A DNA stretch of 64,000 bases from Nocardia farcinica (GCF_001182745.1 NZ_LN868938.1:3472001-3536000), one strand, 5' to 3'. Shown: positions 9,101 to 24,595, counted from the stretch's first letter. The notes: a model not told the origin generated them from the letters alone. A program made the numbers and translations.

Positions 9101-9671
9101 CCACGACGCTGAACACCGGCTTGCCGGGGGCGGGCATGGTCTGCTGGGTGCCGTCGGGCAGGAAGCGGGTGCGCAGCATGGGATGTGCCGCGACCAGGTC
9201 GGCCACCGCCTTCTCCAGCCGCGCGGGATCGATACGGCCGCCGTCGAATTCGACGTAGAGGTGCGCGGCGACACCGCCGAGCTCCTGCTCGCCGGAGCGG
9301 CCGATCCAGTAGGCGTGCTGCATGGTGGCCAGCGGGAACGGAGCCGACTCGTCGGCGTCGGCCGCCGCCTGCTGCCCGGCGGGTTCCTCGGCGGCCACCG
9401 GTTCGGCGCCGTCACCCGCGCCGAGCAGGGCGTACCAGGCTTCGACGGTGGGTTCGGCGGCGAGCTGGGCGAAGTTGACGTCCACGCCCCGCTTGCGCCA
9501 GCCACCGGCCAGCTTCATCGTGCGGATCGAATCGAGTCCCAGTTGGATGAGATCGTCACCGTCGGCGATGTCCTCGACGGCGAGGCCGAGTTGCGCCGCG
9601 ATCGCGGCGCGGACCTCGTCCTTGCCGATGCCCGCCGTGGCGGCGTCTCCCCGTTGCTGTGCCGACTCCAT
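6168..9671 (-). CDS. nbtF: Siderophore NRPS, ArCP-Cy-A-PCP (MbtB-like)
   Basis: A 1167-residue NRPS that should accept an aryl (salicyl) group and condense and cyclise it with an amino acid. An aryl-carrier domain comes first (LGLDSIR, phosphopantetheine Ser48). A cyclisation domain (about 110-530) follows, with the heterocyclisation motif DxxxxDxxS at D243/D248/S251 instead of HHxxxDG. Next come an adenylation domain (YVIFTSGSTGVPKG) and a C-terminal carrier domain (GMGGDSVLA). Mycobacterial MbtB has the same order plus a C-terminal thioesterase, which is missing here. The product would be a hydroxyphenyl-oxazoline; in nocobactin the residue is threonine, but I did not derive a specificity code. 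It is the last gene of the nbt operon, starting 7 bases after nbtE with AAGGAG upstream. The nbt letter is assigned by order and homology. Confidence 0.9.
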   Translation of the reverse strand: MESAQQRGDAATAGIGKDEVRAAIAAQLGLAVEDIADGDDLIQLGLDSIRTMKLAGGWRKRGVDVNFAQLAAEPTVEAWYALLGAGDGAEPVAAEEPAGQQAAADADESAPFPLATMQHAYWIGRSGEQELGGVAAHLYVEFDGGRIDPARLEKAVADLVAAHPMLRTRFLPDGTQQTMPAPGKPVFSVVDLRDRDADATEAALADLREQKTHQLLDIEAGQVIDITLTLRDENSTRLHLDVDMLAGDAMSYRVLISDLADLYHGATLPTPGYSYRRYRTERQIDEAARERDRRWWQERLPELPGAPELPTVPVAERTDPHRTVRYNHWLAPEAKQRLLAAAHERGITPAMALAAVFAEVIGGWSAQSRFLLNVPLFHREPVHPDIDRVIGDFTSSIMLEVDVTENMTVADRARALQRSMHDSGAHTAYSGLEVLRDLGRHRGEPVLAPVVYTSALNLGELFADKVTETFGEPVWIISQGPQVLLDAQVTEVRGGLLLNWDVRESAFPDGMIEAMFACYTEAIGRLGEGEAGWQAEAAVRLPRAQAEVRAAVNATDGPVSGRCLHEGFFTRAAANPDATAVVWGIGADEGRWTYGELAGQALAVAGALRAEGVGRGDAVAVQLPKGRDQILAVLGVLAAGATYVPIGFDQPVGRRAEILRTGDIVAALTVPGADLGVPIPTLSIDAARAYPAPLDAPDIPPTSEIAYVIFTSGSTGVPKGVDVPHSGAMNTIDAVNDWFEVGSADRVLALSALEFDASVYDIFGMFAVGGSIVAVDAERRAEATTWVDLLRHHRVTILNCVPSMLDMILEIGGDELGDSLRAVTLGGDWVGADLARRLARQVPGCRFSGLGGATETSIHNTICEVVGEPPAHWATVPFGVPLRNVRCRVVSQAGRDCPDWVPGEFWVGGANVAAGYRNDPERTAERFVEHDGMRWYKTGDMARYWPDGTIEFLGRADHQVQIRGYRVELGEVESALRTVPGVRHAVAAVVGAGAPKLVAAVAGERGEIGDITGAVAHLLPAYMIPTRIEYLDQMPLTANGKLDRRAVVALLEPRVDGEDVDGSPRDDVEAALADIVAGVLGVESVGVHDDFFGMGGDSVLATTVIARIREWLDLDHALVADLFASRTIAALATRLTERESDPNRLSEVARMYLEVSAMTDEEILAQM

Positions 9672-9678
9672 TCCGCTG

Positions 9679-12600
9679 TCACTCCTTGTCTGATGTCTGC
9701 TGTAGGGCGGCGGCCAGCGCCGCGATGCTGCGCTGCCACAGCTCGGCCAGGCGGTCGGCCTCGGCCGCGGTGAACAGGTCCGCGCTCCACCGCCAGTTGG
9801 TGCTCAGCTGCGGCCCTTCCGGTGTGCTGCCGACGGCGGCGATGACGTCGAGTGCGTACCGCAGCGGCAGGTCGGGTTCCGGGTCCAGCGGCAACGCCTC
9901 GTTGCGCGGCCCGGTGAGCAACGACCAGGGCGCACCGACGCTGCCGCTCAGGTCGACCCGGCCCAGATAGTTGAACTCCACCTGCGGCTCGGCCCCGGTC
10001 CGCAGTTCGGCGGCGCGCGCGACGTACCGGAGCAGGCCGTAGTCGAGCCCCTGCTCCGGGATCGCGGCCAGGTGCGCGGTGACCGAATCCAGCAGCGCCC
10101 GGGCCGCTTCCGGGTCGGCCTCGACCCGGGCCAGGTCGACCGCGGCGGCACCGGTGCCGAGCCGTACCGGGAACACACTGGTGAACCAGCCCAGCGTGTT
10201 GCTGGTGTCGGCGCCGAGGGTGGCATCGGCGCGACCGTGCCCTTCCAGGGCGATCAGCGCACCGGCGCCGGGATCGTCACCGCGTTCGACCCGCCAGCTC
10301 GCCAGCGTGAGGGTCAGTGCGGCGAGCAGGAATTCGCGCACCCCTTCGTCCCTGCCGAGGCCGGCCAGCACCTGTTCGGTGACCGCGACGGGGGTGAGTG
10401 CCGGGGTGACCCGCAGGCCGGACCAGGTGTCGGTGGCCGGATGCGGGTGACGGCGGCCCAGTGCCGGATCCGGGTCGCGCACCTGGCTCGCCCAGTAGTC
10501 GCGCTGGGCGAGCACCTGCGGCTCGGCCGCGCGCTGCCACATCAGCTGCGACCACCGGCGGTAGGAGGTGAACTCCGGCAACGTCTTCGGCGCGGCGCCG
10601 GACTCCACCGCCTGCCACGCCTCGGCGAGGCCGGCGAGCATGATGTGCCAGGACACCACGTCCACGGCCAGGTGGTGCACGGCCAGCAGCAGGATGTCGC
10701 CGTCCGGTGCGCCGGTGAACCACACCGCGCGCACCATCGACCCGGTGCGCGGGTCGATCGCGTCGTTGGCGGCGCGGGCGTGCGTCCGGATCGCGGTGTC
10801 GAGTTCGGCCTCGGTGGCGCCGGGCAGCTCGACCCGGGTGAGCAGATCGGCGGCGCGCACGACGCCGGGCTCGCGGGTGACCAGCCGCGGGCCGTCGGCG
10901 GTGTCGGCCTCCACCGCGCGCAGGGTGTCGTGGCCGTCGAGCAGGGCTTGCAGCACCGCCGCCAGCGTGGCGGGCGGCATCGCGGTCGGCACCCGCAGCA
11001 GCGCGGACTGGGTGAACCGGCGGTGGTTGCCGTACTCGTACATCCAGGACACCACCGGCAGCGGCGGCACCTCGCCGTATTCGGCGGCCTCGGCCGGACC
11101 GGCGATCTCGACGGCGGCGTCCACGGCGGCGGCGAGCTCGCGCACGGTCGGGGTGGACAGCACCATCCGCGGGCTCAGCGTGATGCCGCGCCTGCGGGCC
11201 TTGTTGACCAGCGAGATCGCGACGATGCTGTCCACGCCGAGGGCGAAGAAGTCGTCGTCGATGCCGGGGGCGGCGCCGTCGAACAACTCCGCGAACACCT
11301 CGCACAGCGCGCGCTCGGTGTCGGTGGTCGGCTCGGCCCGGTCGGCGCCGCCGCCGGCGAGCGCCTGTTCGGCGAGCGCGGTGAGCCGGTGGCCGTCGAG
11401 CTTGCCGTTCGCGTTCACCGGCAGCTGGTCGAGCACGACGATCCGGGCGGGCACCATGTAGGCGGGCAGGCGCTGGGCGAGCGTGGCGCGCAGCCGGGGG
11501 GCCTCGCCCGCCGACGCGGTGTCGCCGACGACGAAGCCGACCAGGCTCGCGCCGCCGGCGCGGCGCACCACCGTCACGGCGGCGGTCCGCACGCCGGGCA
11601 GCCTGCGCAGCGCGGTCTCGATCTCGCCGATCTCGATGCGGTAGCCGCGGATCTTCACCTGGTCGTCGGCGCGCCCGAGATAGGCGAAGCCGCCGTGCGG
11701 CAGGCGGCGCACGAGGTCGCCGGTGCGGTACATCCGGGCGCCGGGGCACAGCGGGTCGGCGACGAACCGGTCCGCGGTGACACCGGGCTTGCCGACGTAG
11801 CCGCGCGCCAGCTGCGGACCGGCCAGATACAGCTCGCCGACGGCGCCGCGCGGCACCGGCCGCAGCACGGAATCCAGCACGTAGCCCGCCATTCCGGCGT
11901 TCGGGGTGCCGATGGTGGGTGTTTCGTAGCGGCCGACCGGGGCGACGACGGCTTCCACCGTGGTCTCGGTGGGGCCGTAGCAGTTGTAGACGGCGGTGTC
12001 GGGCAACGCGCGCAGGCGATTCCACAGCGCGGTGTCGATCGCCTCACCACCGAGGGCCAGCACCGGCAGCCGCCGCTCCAGCAACCCGGCCGCGTCGAGC
12101 TGGGCGAGCATCGAGGGGGTGGTGTCGATCATGTCGACGCCGAATTCGGCCATGCCCGCCACGATCCGGCCCGCGTCGCGCATCTCCTCGGCGTCGAACA
12201 GGTGCAGTGCCTGGCCGTCGAGCAACCCGACCATCGGCTGCCAGGAGGCGTCGAAGCCGAGCGACCAGGCGTGCGCGATGCGCAGCGGGCGGCCGAGGCG
12301 TGCGGTGGCGGGCCGGTAGCAGCGGGCGCGGTGGTCGGCGAAATAGGCGGCCACCGCGGCGTTGGTGTCGGCAACGCCCTTGGGTTCGCCGGTGGAGCCG
12401 GAGGTGAAGATGATGTAGGCGCAGTGCTCGGGATGGCGGGCGACGACGGGCGCGACGGGTTCCCGCGCTGCGATGCGCTGCCGGACCGCCGGATCGTCCA
12501 GTACCAGCGTCGGAACGTCACCGGCCGATGCCGCGGTGGCGGCCACGGTCAGGGCGAGCACCGGGGCGGCCTGGCGCAGGATGGAGTCGATCCTGGTCTG

Positions 12601-14243
12601 CGGCAGCGCGATGTCCACCGGCACATAGGCGCCGCCGGCCGCGAGCACGGCGAGGATCGCCACCAGCGACTGCGCCGAGCGCGGCAGCGTCAGCGCCACG
12701 ACCCGTTCCGGGCCGACACCGTGCTCGGCCAGTTCACCGGCCAGCCGGGCCGCGGCGGCGTGCAGTTCGCGGTAGGTGACGCGGTCCCCCGCGCCGGTGG
12801 TGAGGGCGAGCGCGTCCGGGGTGCGCTCGACCTGGCGCTCGAACAGCTCCCAGATCGTCAGTCCCGCGACGTCGGCCAGGTCGGCCGCCTCGTCGGCGGA
12901 CGACGTCGCCGCTGTCCCGCCGAACTCGGCCCGCTCGGCCGGGGTGAGGATGTCGAGCGCGTCCGGGGTCAGCGACCTCGAGTCGGGTAGCGCGCGCAGC
13001 ACCGCCAGCAGGCGTTCGGCGATGTCGGCGGGCGAGAAGTACGGCAGCGCTTCGGGAATCGCCTCCACCAGCACCAGCAGTTCGGGTCCGTCGAGGTGTG
13101 CGACGACCGTGAGCGGGTAGTGCGCCAGGCTCTCCATCTCGACCGGGCGGAACCGCGCGCCGTCGGGCGCGGTGACGGTCTGGATGGCGTCGCCGATGGG
13201 GGCGTTCTCGAAGACGAACAGCGTGTCGAACAGCGTGCCGTGCCCGGCCGCGCGCTGCACGGCGGACAGGCTCAGGTAACCGATGTCGCGCATGGCGGCG
13301 CTGTCGCGCTGCATCCGCACGCACTGCTCGACCACGGTGGTGTCGCGGTCGAGATGATGCACGACCGGGACGGTGTTGATGAACAGCCCGACCATGCCCT
13401 CCACCCCGGGCAGCTGATCGGGCCGCCCGGAAATGGTGGTGCCGAACACGACGTCGCGGCGGTCGGTGAGCCTGCCGAGCACCACCGTCCAAGCGAACTG
13501 GACGGCGGTGGCCAGGGTGAGTCCGTTGGCCCGCGCCCACTGCTGCAACCGCTCGTTCTCCGCCGCCGACAGCCGGACCGCGGTGGTTTCCGGCACGGCG
13601 CCGCGCACCTGCGCCGAGCCGTCGGCGAGCATGAGCGCGCCGTTCAGTCCGGACAGGTACTCGACCCACCGTGCGGTCGCCGCGGCGGTGTCCTGTCCGG
13701 CCAGCCACGCGATGTAGTCGCGGTAGGGGCGCGCGGCGGGCAGCACCGACAGGTCACCGCCCGACCGGTAGACGGCGAGCAGTTCGGTGAAGAACACCGC
13801 GACCGCCCAGCCGTCCATGAGGATGTGGTGGGCGGTGAGGATCATCCGCCTGCGCGCCTGCTCGGGCACCTCCAGCAGCACGATCCGCAGCGCGGGGCCG
13901 CGGCTCAGGTCGAAGGGCCTGCGCCGCTCGGATTCGGCGATGGTCGCGAATTCCGCCGGCTGCGCCTGCCGTTCGGTCCACGGCAGCTCGGCGTGGCTCG
14001 GCACGATCTGCACCGGCTTGGGCACGTCGCGATCCCAGAACGCCGCCCGCAGGTTGGGGTGGCGGTCCAGCATGGCCTGCGCGCTGCGGCGCAGCAGCGC
14101 GACGTCGAGCGGTCCGTCGATGTCGACCACGAACTGCATGGTGTACAGGTCGAGGTCGTCGCCGCCGACCCGCGCCAGGGAGAACAGTCCCTCCTGGAGC
14201 GGGCTCAGCGCCAGCACGTCCTCGATCTGCGGCGTGGCCCCGG

Positions 14244-14247
<4 letters not shown>
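9679..14247 (-). CDS. nbtE: Siderophore NRPS, C-A-PCP-E (MbtF-like, terminal lysine module)
   Basis: A 1522-residue NRPS resembling MbtF, which adds the last N-hydroxylysine and has been proposed to release the cyclised product. A condensation domain (HHILMDG motif) comes first. Then come an adenylation domain (YIIFTSGSTGEPKG), a carrier domain (ALGVDSIVA) and a C-terminal epimerisation-like domain with HHLAVDVVSW, a GWFTSVFPVRLG stretch, YGLLRY and VEFNYLGR. There is no thioesterase. The start is the GTG at 14247, whose GTGA overlaps the nbtD stop by four bases. An open frame continues further upstream but overlaps nbtD coding sequence, and homology begins at ATPQIEDVLALSPLQEG. The coupling suggests stoichiometric translation with nbtD. 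Confidence 0.9.
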
Positions 14248-19349
<5,102 letters not shown>

Positions 19350-19367
19350 GAATCTGGCCCCTCAGCC

Positions 19368-22300
19368 CTAGTTGGTGTTCTCTGCCATGAGCGCGACGAC
19401 GTCGTCCAGCGACGCACCGCCCAGGATCGCCGCGACCGGCAGGTCGCGATCCAGTTCCGCCTTGACGCGCTTGCGGAAGTCCAGCGCCTGCAACGAGTCC
19501 AGGCCCAGCGCCACCAACGGCACGGAGCCGTCGATGGATTCGGAGCCGTCGGTGCCCATCACCTTGTGCAACTGGGTGAGCATCCGCTCGGCCAGCGGCC
19601 GGTCCGCGGCGGCGGGTGCCGCCGGTTGTTCGGTGACCACCGGCTCGACCACGTCCGGCTCGGGCGCGGACGCCGCCGCCGGAGTGGCGATCTCGGGCAG
19701 CACGCTGCCCTGGCCGAAGGTGTCGAGCACCTCGCGCAGGAACGCCCAGTCCGCGGACATGATCATCGCGTCGCCCCACGGACCGGCCAAGCCCGCGGTG
19801 ATCGCGTCCCCCGGCGCCATCGGGTGGACGCCCGCGTCGGCGACCCGGGCGAAGCCCGCCTCGTCCAGCGGCCCGGCGACACTCCACAGGCCCCATTCGA
19901 TCGAGATGGCGTCGCGGCCCTGCGCGCGCAGCCGGCGCGCCAGGATGTCGAGCATCCGGTTGGTCACCGCGTAGAGGATCTGACCGCGACCGCTGAGCGT
20001 GGCGGCGGTCGACGAGCACAGCAGGATCCGCTGCTGCTCGGTGAACGGCACGATGTCGAGCACGGTGCCCAGGCCGAGCACCTTGGAGCCGGCCGCCTCG
20101 GTGACCATCTCGGCGGTGATGTCGGGCAGTTCGGCGTCGACGTAGTTGACCGCCGCGTGGATGAGCAGGCTGACCGGCGCCGACTCGATGGTCGCGGCGA
20201 AGCGCTTGACCGCTTCGGCATCGGACACGTCGCAGGCCTCGACCACGATCTCGGTGCGGCCGAGGCGGCGCAGCCGGTTCAGTTCACCGGCGACGCGTTC
20301 GGTCTCGCCGGACCGGCTCACCAGCGTGACCCGGCCCGCTCCGGCGTGGGCGAAGTGCTCGCAGAACCGCAGCCCGAGTTGTCCGGTGCCGCCGACGATC
20401 AGCACATGCGACAGGTCGGTGTCGGCGGCGCTCGCGTCGGTGGCCGAGTCGACGACCAGGCGCTTGACGTAGAGCTTGCCGCCGCGCAGGGCCAGTTCGC
20501 ATTCGCCTGCGGTGTGCACGGCGGTGACGATGCGGGCCGCCTGGTCGGGCCCCGCGCCCGCGGCGAGGTCGAGGTGGCGCAACAGGATGTCGGGCCGTTC
20601 GATGCCCGCGCTGCGGTAGCCCGCGGCGACCGCGCCGTGGAACAGGTGCGGCACCGGGTCGTCGGCGAGCACGCTCTCCCCGCCGGTGGTCACCAGCCAG
20701 CACTGCCCGCCCGGGCCCAGCCGGTCGAGCGCGGGCACCCAGGCCCGGTCGGCGAAGAACGCGGCGAAGTCGTCGAGCGCCGCGGCGCCGTCGGTGTCGG
20801 GCAGCTCGGGCAGCAGGACGACGGCGGTGTCGAACTCCGGCAGGTCACCGGCGAGCGCGGCGGCGTCCAGCACGGTCGCGGTGGCCCCGTGCCGGTCGGC
20901 GGCGGCGACCAGGGCATCGGCCAGCTCGGCGCAGCGGCCGGTGTGGTCGACCACGGCCAGCGTGCGCGGTGCCAGCATCGACCGCTTGTCCAGCGGAATC
21001 CAGGTCTCCACCAGCCGTTCCGGTGCGGGGGCGGCGTCCGGCTGCGGCTCGGCGGCGGGCAGGTCCGGCCCGGCCCACAGCCTCCTGGGGTGCATGATCG
21101 TGTGCGGGAAGTCGCGCAACGGCGGCCTGGGTGCGGCGCCGTCGTCGGTCCGCAGCGCGTCCCACCGGTAGTCGAGGTCGTGCACGGCGATGGTGGCGAG
21201 ATTCCTGGTGAATTCGGCCAGGCCCTCGGCGGTGCGCAGCGAGGTACCGAGCACCTTGACGTCGCGGCCGAGCGGCAGCTTCTCCCGCGGCACGAGGGTC
21301 AGGTTCTCCTGCAACGCCAGTTGCAGCACCGGGTGCTCGGCGACCTCGATGAGGGTGTCCACCCCGTCGGTGACGGCGGCGACCACCGCGCGGTCGAACC
21401 GCACGCGGTTGCGCAGGTTCCAGTACCAGTAGTCGCGGTGGGTGAGGTCGGGGGTGATCGCGGCGCCCAAAGTGGCGCCGTAGCAGGGGATCTCGCTGGC
21501 CGTGAAGCAGTCGCCGCTCATCTCGTCGCCGAGGAAGGACATGAAGTGCTCGCGCAGTTCGGCCACGATCGAGGTGTGCGCCGGATAGGAGACCTTGATC
21601 TCGCGGGCGAACTGCCCGCGCGCGGTGGCGAGTTCGACCATGTCGACGATGGTGTCGCGGTCCCCGGAGATGGCCAGGATGTGCGGGGCGTTGACCACCG
21701 ACAGCTCGGCCCAGCCGGAATGGCGGGCCAGCAGCGCTTCGCATTCCTCGCGGTCCATGCCGAGCACGGCCATCGAGTAGCCGCGCGGCGAGATCCGCTC
21801 CACCAGCCGCGCCCGGTGGGTCACCGCGAGCACGGAGTCGCGCAGCGTCATCACCGCCGACACCGCGCCCGCCGCCAGCTCGCCCTGGCTGTGGCCGACG
21901 GTGGCGGCCGGTTCCACGCCCGCGGCACGCCACATCGCGGCCAGGCCGTACATGTGGAACATCAACGCGGGCTGCACTTCCCACACGGTGTCCTGGTACC
22001 TGCCCTCGTCACCGAGCAGGTAGTGCAGCGGCTGGTCGTGCTCGAACCGCTCCCGGTGGATCGCGGCGCAGGCGTCCACGGCGGCCCGGTAGGCGTCGGA
22101 GACGTCGTAGTACAGCCGGCCCATGCCGGGCCGCTGGCTGCCCTGACCGGGGAAGACGAACCCGATGCGGCGCGCGCTCGCGGCGCCGTCACCGGTCACG
22201 ACCACCCGCGAGGGCGTGTCCGCGACGACGGCGCGCAGCCCGTCGAGCAGTTCCTCGCGGGTGCGCACCATCGCCAGCGCGCGGTAGCGGCGCGCGACGC

Positions 22301-22457
22301 GGGTGCGAAAGAGCATCTCCGCCACGCGCTCCGGGCTCACTCGCGGATGCTCGTCCAGGTAGGCCAGCACGGCGGCGGCCTCGGCACGCACGCCGTCGGC
22401 GGTGTCGGAGGAGATCAGGACCGGCACGGTCCCGTCGGGGAGCAGGTAACTAGACAT
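19368..22457 (-). CDS. nbtC: Siderophore polyketide synthase subunit, AT-KR-ACP (MbtD-like)
   Basis: A 1029-residue polyketide synthase subunit without a ketosynthase, like MbtD. The acyltransferase domain (from about residue 90: FVFPGQGSQRPGMG, active-site GHSQGE) loads an extender unit. A ketoreductase (IVGGTGQLG nucleotide-binding loop, then SSTAATLSG and a YAVTN segment) reduces the beta-keto group. A C-terminal ACP (ALGLDSLQALDF) carries the chain. With the ketosynthase NbtB it forms one split module giving the beta-hydroxy acid linker of the siderophore. Its ATG overlaps the nbtB stop by eight bases. Confidence 0.9.
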   Translation of the reverse strand: MSSYLLPDGTVPVLISSDTADGVRAEAAAVLAYLDEHPRVSPERVAEMLFRTRVARRYRALAMVRTREELLDGLRAVVADTPSRVVVTGDGAASARRIGFVFPGQGSQRPGMGRLYYDVSDAYRAAVDACAAIHRERFEHDQPLHYLLGDEGRYQDTVWEVQPALMFHMYGLAAMWRAAGVEPAATVGHSQGELAAGAVSAVMTLRDSVLAVTHRARLVERISPRGYSMAVLGMDREECEALLARHSGWAELSVVNAPHILAISGDRDTIVDMVELATARGQFAREIKVSYPAHTSIVAELREHFMSFLGDEMSGDCFTASEIPCYGATLGAAITPDLTHRDYWYWNLRNRVRFDRAVVAAVTDGVDTLIEVAEHPVLQLALQENLTLVPREKLPLGRDVKVLGTSLRTAEGLAEFTRNLATIAVHDLDYRWDALRTDDGAAPRPPLRDFPHTIMHPRRLWAGPDLPAAEPQPDAAPAPERLVETWIPLDKRSMLAPRTLAVVDHTGRCAELADALVAAADRHGATATVLDAAALAGDLPEFDTAVVLLPELPDTDGAAALDDFAAFFADRAWVPALDRLGPGGQCWLVTTGGESVLADDPVPHLFHGAVAAGYRSAGIERPDILLRHLDLAAGAGPDQAARIVTAVHTAGECELALRGGKLYVKRLVVDSATDASAADTDLSHVLIVGGTGQLGLRFCEHFAHAGAGRVTLVSRSGETERVAGELNRLRRLGRTEIVVEACDVSDAEAVKRFAATIESAPVSLLIHAAVNYVDAELPDITAEMVTEAAGSKVLGLGTVLDIVPFTEQQRILLCSSTAATLSGRGQILYAVTNRMLDILARRLRAQGRDAISIEWGLWSVAGPLDEAGFARVADAGVHPMAPGDAITAGLAGPWGDAMIMSADWAFLREVLDTFGQGSVLPEIATPAAASAPEPDVVEPVVTEQPAAPAAADRPLAERMLTQLHKVMGTDGSESIDGSVPLVALGLDSLQALDFRKRVKAELDRDLPVAAILGGASLDDVVALMAENTN

Positions 22458-23760
22458 CGCTGTCCTCCTCGAGCACGGGCATCGCGACGATCGCGTGGGC
22501 GTTGGTGCCTGCCACGCCGAAGGAGGACACCGCGCCGTAGCGCACGCCGTCGATCGGCTTCCACGGCTGTGCTTGCGCGGCCAGCCGCAGGGTGGTGGCG
22601 TCCCAGTCGACCTCCGTGGTCGGGCGGTCGGCCCACAGGGTGGGGGCGATCTCGCCGTGCAGCCCGCACAGCAGCAGCTTGATCAGGCCGAGCATGCCCG
22701 AGGCCGCCTGGGCGTGCCCGACGTTCGACTTCACCGAGCCGAGCAGGGTGTTCGCGCCGGGCGCGCCGTAGGTGGCGCCGAGCGCGGTGAGCTCGAGCGG
22801 GTCACCGACGGGGGTGCCGGTGCCGTGGCCCTCGACCAGCCCGACGAGTTCGGGTTCGATCCCCGCGACGGCGAGGGTGTCACGCACCAGCCGTTCCTGG
22901 GCGGTCGCGTTGGGCACGGCCAGCGGCGCGCCCTTGCCGTTGTGGTTGATCCGGGAACCGAGCAGTTGCCCGTAGATGCGGTGGCCCTGCGCGAGCGCGC
23001 GCGACTGCCGCTCCAGCACGACCACCCCCGCGCCCTCGCCCCACAGGGTGCCGGTGGCGTCCGCGGCGTAGGGGCGGCAGTGGCCGTCGGTGGCCAGCGC
23101 GTTGTTCTTGGAGAACTCGTAGAACGCACCCGGGGTGCCCATCACGCACACCCCGCCCGCCAGCGCCCAGTCGCATTCACCCGCGCGGATGGCGGCGGCG
23201 GCCTGGTGCACGGCGGTCAGTGAGGAGGCGCATGCGGTGTCGACGCTGACCGAGGGGCCGATCAGGCCGAGCGCGTGGGAGATGCGTCCGGCGACCGCTC
23301 CCAGCGCGGTGCCGGTGGCGCGGAAGCCGCTGTAGTCGTTGACGGCGGAGGCGCGCGGCCCGTACTCGATCATCGACACGCCCATGTAGCAGCCCACCGA
23401 CGCGCCGTCGAGGCCCGCCGGGTTCAGCCCGGCGTGCTCGAGCGCGCGCCAGGCCACCCGCATGCCCACCCGCTGCTGCGGGTCCATCGCCACCGCCTCG
23501 CGCGGGGTGATGCCGAAGAACATGGCGTCGAATTCGGTGGCGCCGGTGAGGAAGCCGCCCGCGTCGCGCACCGGCGACCAGCCCTCCCGGCGGCCGAGCG
23601 CGAAGATCTCGGCCAGCGGCCACTCCCGGTCCCGGGGGAACGGTCCGATCAGTTCGGTGGCGCTCGCCAGCGCGGACCAGTACTGCGGCAGGGTCTCCAC
23701 GCCGCCGGGCGCTTCCACGCCCATGCCCACGATGACGATCGGATCGTCGGCGGCGCTCAC
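22450..23760 (-). CDS. nbtB: Siderophore beta-ketoacyl synthase (MbtC-like)
   Basis: A 436-residue stand-alone ketosynthase that pairs with NbtC. The family landmarks are present: the start DDPIVIVGMGVEAPGG, active-site cysteine in VDTACASSLTA, and the two histidines in EGHGTGTPVGDP and NVGHAQAASG. The start is the GTG at 23760, which overlaps the stop of nbtA (GTGA); the longer open frame upstream is a shadow of nbtA. MbtC in M. tuberculosis has the same size and the same split from MbtD. Confidence 0.92.
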   Translation of the reverse strand: MSAADDPIVIVGMGVEAPGGVETLPQYWSALASATELIGPFPRDREWPLAEIFALGRREGWSPVRDAGGFLTGATEFDAMFFGITPREAVAMDPQQRVGMRVAWRALEHAGLNPAGLDGASVGCYMGVSMIEYGPRASAVNDYSGFRATGTALGAVAGRISHALGLIGPSVSVDTACASSLTAVHQAAAAIRAGECDWALAGGVCVMGTPGAFYEFSKNNALATDGHCRPYAADATGTLWGEGAGVVVLERQSRALAQGHRIYGQLLGSRINHNGKGAPLAVPNATAQERLVRDTLAVAGIEPELVGLVEGHGTGTPVGDPLELTALGATYGAPGANTLLGSVKSNVGHAQAASGMLGLIKLLLCGLHGEIAPTLWADRPTTEVDWDATTLRLAAQAQPWKPIDGVRYGAVSSFGVAGTNAHAIVAMPVLEEDSDV

Positions 23761-24512
23761 GCGACCGAGCTCTTTTCCGGCACGAGCAGTTCGGCGATGC
23801 CCTCGACGTGGTCGTTGAGATAGAAGTGGTTGCCCGCGAACAGGGTCACCGCCACCTCGGCGCTGCTGTGCGCGGACCAGGCGTAGAGGTCGCGCGGGGC
23901 GACGAAGGGGTCGTCGTCGCCACCGAGCACCCGCACGGGGGCGGCGATGCGCACGTCGGCCGGGCAGGCGTAGGCGTCGAAGGCGCGGTAGTCGGCCTTC
24001 ATCACCGGCAAGGCCATGCGCAGCACGTCGCGGCTGCCCATCACCTCGGCGCCGGTGCCGTTGAGCGCGGTCATGTGGTCGAGGAGTTCCTCGTCCTCGG
24101 TGGGATGGCCGGGCAGCTCGGCGATGCGTCCTGGCGCGGCGGCCGAGGAGGCGGCGAGCAGCCGCACCGGCAGGCCCGCCGCTTCGGCCAGGCGCACGAA
24201 CTCGAAGGCCACGATCGCGCCCATGCTGTGCCCGAACACCGTCAGCGGCGCGCCGGTGTGGTGCGCGGACTCCCGGAAGGCGGCGAGGGTGCCCTCGGCC
24301 AGCTCCGGCAGGGTCTGGGCGGCGGCCTCGCGCGCCCGGTCCTGGCGGCCGGGGTACTGCACCACCACGACGTCGAAGTTCTCGGCCAGCGTCTTGGCGA
24401 AGGCCCGGTAGGCCGAGGCGCCCGCGCCCGCGTGCGGGAAGACGATCAGTGGTGGCAGGGAATCGGATCGTGGCGCTTGGAATTGCCTGAGCCAGCCGAG
24501 TTCTCGTGCCAT
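23757..24512 (-). CDS. nbtA: Type II thioesterase of the siderophore operon
   Basis: A 251-residue alpha/beta-hydrolase thioesterase of the kind that clears misprimed carrier domains or releases product from NRPS-PKS lines. It has FPHAGAGASAYRAFAKTL near the N-terminus and the nucleophile elbow GHSMGAIVAFEF. It is the first gene of the minus-strand operon, about 65 bases downstream of an IdeR-type box. The ATG at 24512 has GGGAG upstream and fits the family start (MARELGWLRQF); the longer open frame runs through the tandem repeat and is not believed. Because NbtF lacks the thioesterase domain of MbtB, NbtA may replace it. Confidence 0.88.
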   Translation of the reverse strand: MARELGWLRQFQAPRSDSLPPLIVFPHAGAGASAYRAFAKTLAENFDVVVVQYPGRQDRAREAAAQTLPELAEGTLAAFRESAHHTGAPLTVFGHSMGAIVAFEFVRLAEAAGLPVRLLAASSAAAPGRIAELPGHPTEDEELLDHMTALNGTGAEVMGSRDVLRMALPVMKADYRAFDAYACPADVRIAAPVRVLGGDDDPFVAPRDLYAWSAHSSAEVAVTLFAGNHFYLNDHVEGIAELLVPEKSSVA

Positions 24513-24576
24513 CTTGCGTCTCCCTACACGCCGCCGACATCGCATCGACGGTCGGATCAAAATCAATCTGCTCGCG

Positions 24577-24595
24577 TTAGTATAGGCTAGCCTTA
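24577..24595. promoter_or_regulatory. IdeR-type iron box in divergent nbtA / acyltransferase promoter
   Basis: TTAGTATAGGCTAGCCTTA matches the 19-bp IdeR consensus at about 15 positions, including the TAGGCTA centre. It lies between the nbtA operon (minus) and the lysine acyltransferase (plus), so iron-loaded IdeR could repress both. Confidence 0.85.

Noticed and set aside
19566..22682. Long plus-strand open frame opposite nbtC, with similar ones opposite nbtF (5970-8774) and nbtE (10072-12990)
   Set aside because: Same explanation: shadow frames of high-GC genes, of low complexity and without family similarity.
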